Assembly: GCA_016719855.1 (NCBI GenBank)
Contig: JADJYH010000006.1
Location: 124,001 to 188,000, forward strand
Source of the DNA: Saprospiraceae bacterium
GTDB lineage: Bacteria > Bacteroidota > Bacteroidia > Chitinophagales > Saprospiraceae
Length of the DNA: 64,000 bases
Direction of reading: 5' to 3'
Positions 1-9,425 of this stretch are shown in pieces. The first letter of the stretch is position 1, and every line of letters starts with the position of its first letter. A model generated the notes under the pieces. That model saw only the letters and a list, made by a program, of their open reading frames with translations, had not been told where the DNA came from and searched no databases. Position numbers and translations under genes: made by a program.

Positions 1-1
1 C

Positions 2-247
2 CATTTAGCAGGCATCCGCCCCACGGTTGCGGATTTACGGCCATTTTTAGGGCTGCATCCGCAGTACCCTGCGCTCGCAATTTTCAATGGATTGGGTACT
101 AAAGGGGCGCTGCTTGGGCCTTTTTTTGCGAAGCAAATGACCAACTTTCTGCTGCGAAAAGGTGAATTGGAGGCCGAAGTGGATATAAAGCGGTTTGAGC
201 AGACAGTTCGGTCAGGGCATTTTTTCACCAAAGATAAAACTGGGTAG
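2..247 (+). CDS. FAD-dependent oxidoreductase (DAO type), C-terminal part
   Basis: The window opens inside a gene; the reading frame is open from base 2 to TAG at 245-247. The translated tail contains AGIRPTVADLRPFLG, then IFNGLGTKGALLGPFFA, the usual C-terminal signature of glycine-oxidase/D-amino-acid-dehydrogenase-like flavoproteins, where the glycine-rich turn helps hold FAD. Such enzymes oxidise amines or amino acids with FAD. Only about 81 residues are visible, so the substrate cannot be judged. It is followed after about 110 bases by a second flavoprotein gene on the same strand. Confidence 0.75.
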   Translation, partial: HLAGIRPTVADLRPFLGLHPQYPALAIFNGLGTKGALLGPFFAKQMTNFLLRKGELEAEVDIKRFEQTVRSGHFFTKDKTG

Positions 248-359
248 GGGCTAACTGGTTTCCGGGATTTTGCTGTTTTTTGCTTCAAATTGGCATTTTA
301 TGGTATGAGCCAAGCCAGTTTTCGTGTAGCTTTGGGCAGTCCAAAACAAATTACAAACC

Positions 360-1802
360 ATGAAACGACGCAGATTCCTCCAACGATTGGGCTATTCCAT
401 GCCCGCTGCTTTTACACTTCCCGCTTTGCTCTCCTCCTGCGGAAATAAAGGCAAGGACGACGATGGCATTACACCGGTTAACAAGTTCAAGGATTACACA
501 GTAGTTATAGTTGGAGCTGGTGCGGCTGGCTTGTATGCTGGCTGGTACCTTCAGGAGCGTGGGTTCAACGTGAAAATTTTGGAAGCATCTGGTAGGGTAG
601 GTGGGCGTATTCGGCATCTTAGCGGTTTTGCTGATTTTGATGTTGAACTCGGTGCCGAAGAGATTCACGGCAACAATTCAGAATGGTATCGGATTGCCAC
701 GGAGCAGGTTAAGGCCAAACTGAACGACGTGGATACCGACGACTTTTATTTTTTCAAGCAGAATCCAGGCGACCAAACCGAGCCTGCGCTAAAGTCTGAA
801 CCTCTTTCTGGTCAATTTCAAGAGTACGTGAATACCAGACAGTTTGTGGACAATGCACCGCTTTATTCCGGTGCTGATTTGACGGTTGAAAATGTTTTTT
901 CAATGGCTGGTATTTCTTGGAACATGTTCGGTGTAGCAAATGGCTTGCTGGGCAATGAGTATGGCACTTCAAATAATAGGTTGAGTATCAAGGGTTTAGC
1001 CGAAGAGGACAATCTTTGGACGGCTGGCGACGAAAGTTACGGCCTCAAGGACAAGTCCATGCTTTCCATTTTGGAGACGAAGTTCGCAACCGTGATGGAC
1101 AAAGTCGTGCTGAATACCCAAGTTAAGAAAATAGACTATTCAGGCACTAAAATCGTCCTCACCGACCAAGCCAACAAGACCTACCAAGCTGACCGGGTGA
1201 TACTGACGGTACCCTTGACCGTCCTGCAAGATGGAGACATCACGTTCAACCCTGGGTTGCCTTCCACCAAGGTTGACGCATACAGTAATATAGGTATGGG
1301 TGGTGGTGTGAAGGCCATCTTCAAATTTAGCCAAGCGTTTTGGGAAGGCTTGACCTCAGAAAAGCTGGGTTCAGTCATCGGCTACAACGAAGTGCCAGAA
1401 ATTTGGGCAACAGCTGTGGGGCGTGGAACCACTCCGATTTTAACTGCTTTTGTTATGGGCGAAAAAGGAGAACAGTTCAGTTCCATGAATCCAAGCGACG
1501 CCAAGGGATTTTTGCTTGGCCATTTAGACAACATTTTCGGCAACAACATTGCTTCCCAGAGCATCCTTCAAGATGGGTTCCATTTGATGGATTGGGGCAA
1601 AGAGCCGTTTATCAGAGGCAGCTATTCCTACCCCAAGGTGGGGGGTGGCCTGATTTTCAGAAAGGAGCTTGCATCGGATGTTGATGGGCTTTTGTTTTTT
1701 GCAGGCTAGGCTACCCATTTCAAGGGCCACAGTGGTACGGTCCACGGCGCCATAGAAACAGGTATTCGGGTGGTGGATGAGGTTGAAATGTCCATCCCGT
1801 GA
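360..1802 (+). CDS. Flavin monoamine oxidase family protein with in-frame TAG
   Basis: The N-terminus KRRRFLQRLG followed by a hydrophobic stretch and LLSSCG looks like a Tat signal with a lipobox, so the protein is probably exported folded with its flavin. A Rossmann motif VVIVGAGAAGLYAG, then EASGRVGGRIR, identifies the amine-oxidase/FAD family. The frame is stopped by TAG at 1707-1709 exactly where the family has the conserved Glu of its FAD-binding FAGEATH motif. The same frame continues with ATHFKGHSGTVHGAIETG to TGA at 1800-1802. A single G to T change (GAG to TAG) explains this. Read through, the protein is about 480 residues, normal for the family. It is either a recent nonsense mutation or a base error. 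Confidence 0.8.
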
Positions 1803-2198
1803 AAAACTTGATGAATCTTTTGTAGCGACGTATTTATTTTTAGGTAAACGGAATTTAATTTCTAGTTAACCGGTCGTTACAAACAATGCAACAATGGCTG
1901 AATGGAATCCAACAGATGGATTTTGATGATACCCAGTTTGAAAGGAATTATTTTTTTAGAAAAAAAATCAAACTTTGTTCTTTTTGGTATGAATCTTTCT
2001 ATACCTTTGCTCAGAGAAAGAAAGAGAGATTTTTAGCCCTTTGATACCAAACAATCCACAATTTATCGCTGATTTATCCTATTTGGCGATTATTAGGGGC
2101 AGTATGCCTCATCTGCATTAGAGTTTCTTCCCATGGCGTTTTGAACGCCAAATTTCCAATTTTAGATTTTTTTTTGTAACCGACTAAACACAAAGCGA
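1803..2198. other. AT-rich intergenic stretch
   Basis: About 396 bases without a convincing gene. It holds long A and T runs and one candidate Bacteroidota promoter -7 element, TACCTTTG at 2012-2019, with TTTTTGG at 1981-1987 upstream (spacing 24, longer than usual). That would give a leader of about 180 bases before the next gene. No clear hairpin or small gene was seen. Confidence 0.4.
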
Positions 2199-3170
2199 TT
2201 GAAACCGACTTTGCTCATCACTGTGCTACTTGCAATTATTTGCAATGCACAGGCACAAATTATTTACGTCCATCAGGGCGCCACTGGGAATGGAACTTCG
2301 TGGTCAGACGCAACTGGCGACCTAGCCGCTGCGCTCAACCAAGCTACGGCAGGTATGCAGGTATGGGTTGCTTTCGGCACCTATAAGCCCACTGCTGGAA
2401 ACGACAGGAATGCTTCCTTTAACGTTAAAACCGGCGTTACCCTCATCGGCAATTTCAATGGTACGGAGACTTCCATTGACCAGCGCCAGAATGCAGCAAG
2501 CGCAACCATTTTAAGTGGTGAAATTGGCCAACCCGGCCAAGTTGACAACGCTTACAATGTGGTGTACATGAAGAATGTAGCTGAGAACACCTTGATTGAC
2601 GGATTTGTGATTACTGCTGGCAATGCCAACAGTCAAGCAAATGACGGCAACAAAACTCGTTGTGGCGGCGGCATGTTCATTGATGGTGAGAACGGCAGCA
2701 GCAAGCCGACTATCAGCAACTGTGAATTCCGCAAAAACCTTGGCCGTGACGGTGCAGCTGTTTACAACAATGGCCGCAAGGGCGAGAGCAGCCCCGTGTT
2801 TGTCAATTGCATATTTAAGGGGAACGAAGCAGGTCTTGATGGCGGTGCCATTTATAACGACGGAAGGCTGAAAGGCAAAAGCAATCCAACACTCACAAAT
2901 TGCTCATTTGAGAGGAACATGGGTACTTATGGTGGCGCAATCTGCAATGCCACGGAAGATGGCACCTGTAACCTGACACTTGAAAACTGCGTGTTCACCG
3001 AAAATGCAGCTTATCTGAGGGGTGGTGCAGTTTTCAGCCTGAATGGTGACGAAAAATGCTATATGGAGTTGATGAACTGCACATTCATTGGCAATTATCC
3101 TGATGACCAAAATATGATTTTCACGACAACAGCTTCACGGGAAAGTGCGTTCAAAGTAAGCAACGACTAA
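2199..3170 (+). CDS. Secreted right-handed beta-helix repeat protein
   Basis: Begins with a signal peptide (KPTLLITVLLAIICNAQAQ) and has repeating units of the type GGGMFIDG, NCEFRKN, GGAIYNDG, NCSFERN, GGAICN and NCVFTENAA. These are coils of a right-handed parallel beta-helix, as in polymorphic outer-membrane-protein-like and pectate-lyase-like Bacteroidota proteins. The start codon is TTG at 2199; no in-frame ATG lies upstream. No T9SS sorting domain is visible at the end (the protein stops with AFKVSND). It is probably an extracellular or surface protein; no catalytic residues could be assigned. Unlinked to its neighbours. Confidence 0.75.
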   Translation: MKPTLLITVLLAIICNAQAQIIYVHQGATGNGTSWSDATGDLAAALNQATAGMQVWVAFGTYKPTAGNDRNASFNVKTGVTLIGNFNGTETSIDQRQNAASATILSGEIGQPGQVDNAYNVVYMKNVAENTLIDGFVITAGNANSQANDGNKTRCGGGMFIDGENGSSKPTISNCEFRKNLGRDGAAVYNNGRKGESSPVFVNCIFKGNEAGLDGGAIYNDGRLKGKSNPTLTNCSFERNMGTYGGAICNATEDGTCNLTLENCVFTENAAYLRGGAVFSLNGDEKCYMELMNCTFIGNYPDDQNMIFTTTASRESAFKVSND

Positions 3171-3369
3171 ATTTTGAAAAAACCGAATGGAGTTAATAGT
3201 AATCTAAACAAAATGACAATACCAACTAAATCGTGATTCACTGGCAACGTAAGTTCCACAATTTTATCCTTTAACTGATGAGGGTGTTCAGGTTTTAAAC
3301 TTGAACACCTTTTTTATTTCATGCCAGCCCACTATCTTTCCCGGCAGGTAATCTACCCAGCCCGCAACA

Positions 3370-5274
3370 ATGACCAATCCAAACGTCATACTTAAGCAAT
3401 ACTGGGGTTTTGATACATTCAGACCCTTGCAGGAGGACATCATCCGTTCCGTACTTGAGGGGAATGATGCTTTGGCACTCCTGCCCACGGGTGGCGGCAA
3501 GTCCATCTGTTTTCAAGTGCCCGCCTTGTGTAAGGAGGGTGTTTGCATCGTGGTGTCGCCGCTCATTGCCCTGATGAAGGACCAAGTCGCCAATTTGAAG
3601 AAACGGGAAATCACAGCTGAGGCCATTTTTTCTGGAATGGCTTACCGAGAGATTGACCGCATCCTCGACAACTGTGCCTACGGCGGCGTGAAATTCTTGT
3701 ACCTCTCGCCTGAGCGACTTACTACGGATTTGGTGCGGGAACGAATCAAGAAGATGAATATCAGCCTGTTGGCAGTTGACGAGGCACATTGCATTTCGCA
3801 ATGGGGCTATGATTTTAGGCCGCCTTATCTCCAAATTGCAGAGATTCGGGAGCTGATGCCAGATGTGCCAGTGCTGGCGCTTACCGCTACCGCCACTACA
3901 GAGGTAGTGGAGGACATTCAGGAAAAATTGCTTTTTAAACAAAAAAATGTCTTTCAAAAAAGCTTTTCAAGGCCAAACCTCGCCTACGTTGTATTGCCAG
4001 AAGAAAACAAAAACACCCGGCTGCTCGATATTTTGCGAAAGGTAAAAGGCTCCGGTGTCGTCTATGCCCGCAATCGAAAAATGACCAAGGAGGTTGCCAA
4101 GTTTTTGGTGGAGAACAAAATTTCCGCAGATTTTTACCATGCAGGCTTACCCCCCCACGAACGCTCGAAAAAGCAAGAGGCCTGGATTGCTGGCAAGATT
4201 GCCATCATGGCCTGCACCAACGCTTTTGGCATGGGCATAGACAAACCGGACGTGCGCACGGTGGTACACCTCGATTTGCCAGAGAGCCTTGAAGCTTATT
4301 TCCAAGAAGCGGGTCGGGCGGGTCGGGACGGCAAGAAAGCTTATGCAGTGCTGCTTTACGCAGAGGAAGACAAACGTAATTTGGAGCGCAACCTGCAAGT
4401 GGCATTCCCGCCAATTCAGGATATTCGGCAGACTTACCGGGCACTGGGCAGTTACTTTCAGTTGGCTGTAGGTGGTGGCGAGTTCCAGAGTTTTGATTTT
4501 GACATCGCAGATTTTTGCAAAAACTTCAAGCTGGAAGTCATCAAAACTTATTCCTGTATCAAGATTTTGGAACAGGAGGGCTGGATTTCACTTACTGAGT
4601 CTGTCTGGATGCCATCAAGCTTCATGGTGCTGGTGACGAGGGAGCAGTTGTACGATTTTCAGTTGAAAAACCCGTCATTGGACGCAGTCATAAAATCGCT
4701 GCTCCGGTTGTCGGAAGGAGGCTTTCAGCATTTTGTGCCCATCCAAGAGGCGGCAGTGGCCAGGCTACTGAAAACCACACCTGACAAAGTGCTGCCTGCC
4801 ATCCAACAATTGCACAAAGAAGGCATTATTGAGTATCGGCCAATGAAGGACAAGCCGCAGCTCACTTTCACAAAGGAGCGGGTGGACGCTTCCAACCTGA
4901 CCATTGACCTGGAAGCCTACAACCTACGCAAGGTGCGGCAACGAAAGCGAATGGAGAAAGCCATCACCTATGCCACTTCGGCCCGCTGCCGCAGCCAACA
5001 ATTGCTTGAATATTTTGGAGAAGAAAGCCCGACTTGCGGGGTATGCGACGTATGCCTTGGGCGCACAAAATCAGAACTTTCCGCTGACGATTTTGAGCGT
5101 TACAAGCTGAAAATCAAGCAGTTAATCATTGCGGAACGAATCACGGAGCGACAACTGTTGGAAGCATTTTCAGCAAATCGCCAATCAAACATCCTCCAAG
5201 CGCTTTCCTTCTTGATGGATGAAGGGCAGGTGAAAGTTGAATCCGGATTTTTAACCTGGAAAACTGAAAAATGA
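3370..5274 (+). CDS. recQ: ATP-dependent DNA helicase RecQ
   Basis: A 634-residue superfamily 2 helicase that unwinds DNA 3' to 5' during recombination and fork repair. Visible motifs: the N-terminal FRPLQEDII RecQ motif, Walker A LLPTGGGKS near residue 40, the DEAH box in AVDEAHCISQWGYDFRP, TATAT, and motif VI in QEAGRAGRDG. A zinc-binding cysteine set follows (CRSQQ, then CGVCDVC), so the RecQ-C-terminal zinc domain is present. The tail after it is short and I see no clear HRDC domain. ATG at 3370. Its last four bases (ATGA) overlap the start of the glycosyltransferase gene, so the two are co-transcribed. Confidence 0.93.
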   Translation: MTNPNVILKQYWGFDTFRPLQEDIIRSVLEGNDALALLPTGGGKSICFQVPALCKEGVCIVVSPLIALMKDQVANLKKREITAEAIFSGMAYREIDRILDNCAYGGVKFLYLSPERLTTDLVRERIKKMNISLLAVDEAHCISQWGYDFRPPYLQIAEIRELMPDVPVLALTATATTEVVEDIQEKLLFKQKNVFQKSFSRPNLAYVVLPEENKNTRLLDILRKVKGSGVVYARNRKMTKEVAKFLVENKISADFYHAGLPPHERSKKQEAWIAGKIAIMACTNAFGMGIDKPDVRTVVHLDLPESLEAYFQEAGRAGRDGKKAYAVLLYAEEDKRNLERNLQVAFPPIQDIRQTYRALGSYFQLAVGGGEFQSFDFDIADFCKNFKLEVIKTYSCIKILEQEGWISLTESVWMPSSFMVLVTREQLYDFQLKNPSLDAVIKSLLRLSEGGFQHFVPIQEAAVARLLKTTPDKVLPAIQQLHKEGIIEYRPMKDKPQLTFTKERVDASNLTIDLEAYNLRKVRQRKRMEKAITYATSARCRSQQLLEYFGEESPTCGVCDVCLGRTKSELSADDFERYKLKIKQLIIAERITERQLLEAFSANRQSNILQALSFLMDEGQVKVESGFLTWKTEK

Positions 5275-6368
5275 AGCGCATTATCTGCACCGTCAGCAAC
5301 GACTTGACCTACGACCAGCGGATGATTCGCATTTGCACCAGCCTAGTTTCGGCGGGCTACGAAGTAATGCTGGTAGGCCGGGAGCTTCACGGAAGCAGGA
5401 CGCTTGTTCAACGGGCTTTTGCTCAAAAACGGCTTCGCTTGTTGTTCAAAAACGGTAAACTTTTCTACTTGGAACTCAACCTACGGATGTTTTTCGGCTT
5501 GCTTTTCTCAAGGTTCGACATCGTGTATTCGGTGGATTTGGACACGCTACTTCCAGGGAGGTTGGTGTCTGCCCTGCGCCGAAAAACCTGCGTTTTTGAT
5601 GCACACGAATATTTCACGGAAGTGCCCGAATTGGCCGAAAGGCCGCTCACCAAAAGCGTTTGGGAAATGGCTGCAAGGCTCACCATTCCTGGACTCCGCC
5701 ACGCCATCACGGTTTGCTACAGCCTCGCCGAGGTTTTCGAAAAAAGGTACGGCGTCCATTTTACCGTGATTCGAAACGTACCGCTTGCTGGCGAAAAACC
5801 AATGCAAGAAGCAAAGCCAAAATCTCCGTTTGTCCTAATTTACCAAGGTGCGTTGAACGATGGGCGGGGATTGGAAGAGAGTATTCTTGCGATGAAGCTG
5901 CTGGACGGCGTCGAACTATGGATTTGCGGGGAAGGCGACTTGTCCGATGAGCTTCGGCTTTTGACTCAAAAAAACGGGGTGGAGCAAAAAGTAAGGTTCT
6001 TCGGAAAATTGCTGCCCGACGAACTTGCGAAGTTGACAACCCAAGCGGACTTGGGGCTTAACTTATTGAAAAACAAGGGCTTAAACTACTACTACTCGCT
6101 GGCCAACAAGGCATTCGATTATATTCAAGCAGGGCTTCCTTCCTTGGGGATGGAGTTCCCGGAATATGTTCAGCTCAACGGGGAGTTTGATGTTTTTCAC
6201 CTGATTGAAAAGCTGGAACCCGAGGAAATTGCAACTGCAGTGACCCAATTGCGAAGCAACAAAAACCGTTATGACACGCTGGCAGCCAATTGCCGAGCAG
6301 CATCGAAGACCCTGAACTGGCAGATGGAATCGAAGAAGTTGCTTGAATTCTTCTCAAAAATTGGCTAA
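5271..6368 (+). CDS. Glycosyltransferase family 4-like protein
   Basis: A 365-residue GT-B-fold protein. The N-terminal domain contains SNDLTYDQRMIRIC and DIVYSVDLDTLLPG. The C-terminal nucleotide-sugar domain contains LIYQGALNDGRGLEE, VELWICGEGDL and the acidic end of a GT4 fold around LANKAFDYIQAGLP. Such enzymes transfer a sugar from a nucleotide-sugar to a glycan or lipid in the cytoplasm; donor and acceptor cannot be read from sequence. It overlaps recQ by four bases. No other polysaccharide genes are near. Confidence 0.85.
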   Translation: MKRIICTVSNDLTYDQRMIRICTSLVSAGYEVMLVGRELHGSRTLVQRAFAQKRLRLLFKNGKLFYLELNLRMFFGLLFSRFDIVYSVDLDTLLPGRLVSALRRKTCVFDAHEYFTEVPELAERPLTKSVWEMAARLTIPGLRHAITVCYSLAEVFEKRYGVHFTVIRNVPLAGEKPMQEAKPKSPFVLIYQGALNDGRGLEESILAMKLLDGVELWICGEGDLSDELRLLTQKNGVEQKVRFFGKLLPDELAKLTTQADLGLNLLKNKGLNYYYSLANKAFDYIQAGLPSLGMEFPEYVQLNGEFDVFHLIEKLEPEEIATAVTQLRSNKNRYDTLAANCRAASKTLNWQMESKKLLEFFSKIG

Positions 6369-6385
6369 ATCCAGCCAACAAGTCA

Positions 6386-6826
6386 TCAAAGTTCCTTCAA
6401 AGAATCCTGTGCGGAGCTGTCGTTAGCCTCCAATTCGCTGGGTGGCAAGGCTTTGTTCAGCTCCAGTTTGAACGAGAAATTGTTGATGACCATGTTCATT
6501 GCCAGAAAGTTGGGAGTCAGCGAGTCAATGGTGTACGTGATGGGCATCTCGCCTTTTTGCTTGATTTCGTTGCCCGAAAGGCTGTACTCGTAGACCTGCT
6601 CCATCGTGGTGGGCGTCAGGTTGGTTTTCATGGTGCCCGCCTCGTCGAACTCGTAGTAGGTCCCGGTAAGTGTTTCGGTTGTTTTGCCGCTGCGCCAGGC
6701 TTTTGAAATTTCCCAACGGCCCAGGATATTGTCCTTTTCAAATACGGGAGTTTTGGAGCCATCAGATTGGCAGGACGACAGCCAAAAAGTGGCGAAGAGA
6801 AGGATAAATGAAAATTTGGATGACAT
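6386..6826 (-). CDS. Lipocalin-like lipoprotein
   Basis: About 146 residues. The start was placed at ATG 6824-6826 because it gives a clean lipoprotein signal, MSSKFSFILLFATFWLSSCQ; an upstream extension is basic and unlike a signal peptide. The mature part has ILGRWEISKAW and later GTYYEFDEAGTMKTN, a pattern of small lipocalin-like/DUF4488-type domains common in Bacteroidota lipoproteins. Ligand unknown. It ends with an acidic, Ser-rich tail. It is convergent with the glycosyltransferase (17 bases apart). Confidence 0.7.
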   Translation of the reverse strand: MSSKFSFILLFATFWLSSCQSDGSKTPVFEKDNILGRWEISKAWRSGKTTETLTGTYYEFDEAGTMKTNLTPTTMEQVYEYSLSGNEIKQKGEMPITYTIDSLTPNFLAMNMVINNFSFKLELNKALPPSELEANDSSAQDSLKEL

Positions 6827-7278
6827 GTTTTGGAGAGTTGAATGCCGTCGTTTCCGTTTTATGGATGCGGCCTTGGTAGCTGATTTTTTGAAATATTTTT
6901 GTTGGAACGCTTGCTTGCGCAAATTTTCAACGGCACAAAATTACGCAAATCCTGATATTTTTTATGGCGAGCAAACTTCAAGGGAAATGATAATTAGCTC
7001 CACCCAACCTTCTTGTCATTGGCCGCTGTCTCATGCATTGAAAGATGACCTGATTGCAGAAAGCAGATTGGCACTTGCTATACTTCGCACAAATAGGTTT
7101 TGTGCAATGAGTTAAAGCATAAGTATTTGCCCCTCTCAGCGCCTTCGGCGGCTCGTCGGGGGAGGGGGCTTTTGGGAGCTTCGCCCCCAAACCCCTATTT
7201 GCACAGAGTATAATCGCCTTTCTGCAAAGTCATTTTTGAAAGGTTTGCATCCAGTTTTTCATCAAAAAATTCAAAATC
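6827..7278. other. Intergenic region containing a dispersed palindromic element
   Basis: About 450 bases between divergent lipoprotein genes. The right part holds the element described at 7079-7212. The left part is AT-rich and must hold the promoters of both genes, but I could not pick a confident TAnnTTTG pair. Confidence 0.5.
7079..7212. mobile_element. MITE-like dispersed repeat, copy A
   Basis: The ends are imperfect inverted repeats: TATACTTCGCACAAATAGG at 7079-7097 and CCTATTTGCACAGAGTATA at 7194-7212 (about 15 of 19 match when inverted). The interior is a GC-rich hairpin around CGCCTTCGGCGGCTCG followed by a G-rich/C-rich pair. Nearly the same interior and ends recur at 54755-54906, just upstream of the E1 gene. 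No coding capacity. Best explained as a small non-autonomous mobile or REP-like element. Confidence 0.7.
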
Positions 7279-8574
7279 ATGAAAGCTAATTATTTCGCAA
7301 TTCTCATGCTATTGGCAGTGACCAGCTTCGTTTCACAGGGCTGCCTGAAGGACTCTTGCGAGCGGAAACTCACCTACACCCGTGTTGAACCGGTGTACAA
7401 AACCTTCGACGAACTGCACACTGGCACAGCCGTGGTGGAGGGTCCAAAGGCACTTGTGAACACAGGTGTGCTCTATTATTACAACGAAAAAATCTACATC
7501 AACGAACGCTCGGAGGGCATCCACGTCATTGACAACAGTGACCCGCAGAACCCCGTGAATACTGAGTTCATCGCTATTCCGGGCAATGAAAGCTTCGCCA
7601 TCAAGAACGACATTTTGTATGCGAGCAGTTATATTGACCTGCTGGCCATTGACCTCAACAGCCAGCAAGTCGTGGGCCGAACGGAAAGCGTTTTCCCGCC
7701 GCTTTGGGAAGACCTTGCCAACAACCGGGTGGCTGTTTCTTATAAGGAAACCAAGGTGACGGAAGAGGTTGATTGCGATACGTATTCCAATTTCTACTAC
7801 GAAAATGGTGAGTACATTGATTTTGTCGGCGGAGGTCCTGTCTTTGATAGCGACATATCCGGGTGGACCGAACTATCTGCCAGCGACAACAAGTCAAATA
7901 GCGGAACTGGCATCGGCGGTTCCATGTCCCGTTTTACCATCGTCGGCGACTACCTCTACGTGGTGGACCAGACCAGCCTCGATGTTTTCAGCCTCGAAAA
8001 CCCCATACAGCCTTCGGCGGCAAACTCGGTAGAAATAGGGTGGGGCATCGAGACCATATTCCCTTATGAGGACAAATTGTTCATTGGCTCCAATGCGGGC
8101 ATGTTCATTTTCGACAACACGAACCCGACCGCACCGACCCTGCTCTCGCAGTTCGAGCACGCCAGGGCATGCGACCCGGTTTTCGTATCGGGTGACTACG
8201 CCTACGTGACGCTGCGGAGCGGTACTGAATGCGAAGGCTTCAGCAACCAACTGGATTTGATAGATATTTCGAACATCACGTCGCCGTTTTTGGTCAACTC
8301 CTTTGCGATGCAAAACCCGCACGGCCTGTCCATTTCTGGCAACTACCTGTTTCTTTGCGAGGGGGAGTTTGGCCTAAAATCTTTCGATATTACCGACCCG
8401 ACAACGCTCGGCCAGCACCTGCTCGACAACGAAACCAACCTCCATGCGTTCGATGCCATTTCGTTGGGTGGCCAAGAAAACCTGCTGATGGTGATTGGGG
8501 AAGATGGGCTTTACCAATACAACTACGACAACCCCGCCGACCTCAAGTTCTTGAGCAAAATCCCGACAAATTAA
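7279..8574 (+). CDS. LVIVD-repeat lipoprotein (beta-propeller)
   Basis: A 431-residue exported lipoprotein: signal segment FAILMLLAVTSFVSQGC with the lipidated Cys in the lipobox. Repeats such as GIHVIDNSDPQNPV, SLDVFSLENPIQPS, GMFIFDNTNPTAPT, QLDLIDISNITSPF and GLKSFDITDPTTLG are LVIVD units that form a surface beta-propeller. The role is unknown in most species. It is followed by a large inverted repeat and then a beta-barrel-like gene on the same strand. Confidence 0.85.
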   Translation: MKANYFAILMLLAVTSFVSQGCLKDSCERKLTYTRVEPVYKTFDELHTGTAVVEGPKALVNTGVLYYYNEKIYINERSEGIHVIDNSDPQNPVNTEFIAIPGNESFAIKNDILYASSYIDLLAIDLNSQQVVGRTESVFPPLWEDLANNRVAVSYKETKVTEEVDCDTYSNFYYENGEYIDFVGGGPVFDSDISGWTELSASDNKSNSGTGIGGSMSRFTIVGDYLYVVDQTSLDVFSLENPIQPSAANSVEIGWGIETIFPYEDKLFIGSNAGMFIFDNTNPTAPTLLSQFEHARACDPVFVSGDYAYVTLRSGTECEGFSNQLDLIDISNITSPFLVNSFAMQNPHGLSISGNYLFLCEGEFGLKSFDITDPTTLGQHLLDNETNLHAFDAISLGGQENLLMVIGEDGLYQYNYDNPADLKFLSKIPTN

Positions 8575-8583
8575 TGAGAGGAT

Positions 8584-8676
8584 TTTAAACACAGAGGTCG
8601 GAGGGCACAAAGGAACAGGAGAATGGTTTAGTTAATTCTCCGTGTTCCTTTGTGCCTCCGTCCCTCTGTGTTTAAA
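8584..8676. repeat. Long inverted repeat (hairpin) between genes
   Basis: A near-perfect inverted repeat of about 41 bases per arm. The left arm runs from 8584 (TTTAAACACAGAGG...) and the right arm ends at 8676 (...CCTCTGTGTTTAAA), with a short loop around GGTTTAGTTA. Arms differ by a few substitutions or indels. It follows the LVIVD stop codon by ten bases, so it could act as a terminator or mRNA-stabilising hairpin, but it lacks a T tract and looks more like a palindromic repeat element. Confidence 0.85.
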
Positions 8677-8691
8677 ATTTAACCAGCTTCC

Positions 8692-9331
8692 ATGAAAAAC
8701 TGCTTCCCTACCTTTTCCTCCTGGTTTCAACTTTGGTTTTGCACAACAAGAGACCATTTCAGACGATTATTTTCTACTGCAAAATGGCCGAAAATTGCCC
8801 CGAAAAGGCAGCTATACCGCCCTCGCTTTCCAATTATTGTCCTCCAAGACGGAGCAAGATTTTGTCAATAAAAAGCGATTTGACCTTGGTGTGCAGGTGG
8901 TGTCTGGCTACCAGTTCAACCAGTTCATTGCTGTGGGCGGTGGAATTGGGCTAGATGACTATGACGAAACGCTGATGCCCATTTTCGGGGAACTTCGGGG
9001 CTACTTGGTGAATTCCAAGAACCTCAACTTGTCAAAGGCAGAAACGCTTTCAAGTCGAAGATTCCCAATGAGTTACAGCGTTCAAATAGGGTACAATTTC
9101 CCGGTTGAAAACTGGGTTTCTAAACAAGAGGGTGCCAAAATAAAGGGCGGGTTGCTGGTTTATCCGAGCATTGGGATGTTGTTTCCAACCCGCAACGGTG
9201 CAATTTTGCAGATTGACTTAGGCTACAAAGTCCAGCGGTTTCAGCGGGAACAGCAGGATTGGTGGGGCAACTTCGTCGTTGACAAAAATACCATGAAAAG
9301 CCTCGCCCTGCGAATGGGGGTGAGTTTTTAA
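8692..9331 (+). CDS. Outer-membrane beta-barrel-like protein (two frameshifts)
   Basis: ATG at 8692 begins a signal peptide that is only complete if one A is restored in the A run at 8695-8699 and one G near 8741, giving MKKLLPYLFLLVSTLVLAQQ. The mature part starts QQETISDDYFLLQNGRKL. It contains alternating hydrophobic strands (YQFNQFIAVGGGIGLDDY, YSVQIGYNFPVENW, GGLLVYPSIGMLFP) and ends LALRMGVSF with a terminal Phe, typical of Bacteroidota outer-membrane barrels. About 213 residues once corrected. Function unknown. The two one-base gaps lie at homopolymers, so I treat them as sequence errors. Confidence 0.6.
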
Positions 9332-9397
9332 GTGAAAACTGTCCACCTACCTCCAACAATTTCAAACCAACCCTGAGTTTGCTCCGTAAAAAAGCAC

Positions 9398-9405
9398 TAT
9401 CCTTG
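9398..9405 (+). promoter_or_regulatory. Weak candidate -7 element
   Basis: TATCCTTG resembles the Bacteroidota TAnnTTTG element with one mismatch and lies 20 bases before the ATG at 9426. A TTTG sits upstream at 9378-9381, spacing slightly short. Weak support. Confidence 0.25.
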
Positions 9406-9425
9406 CCTTCTAAAATCTGAAGGCA

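Noticed and set aside
1707..1709. TAG read as pyrrolysine or other recoding
   Set aside because: The family has Glu here and GAG to TAG is one base away; no recoding machinery is seen.
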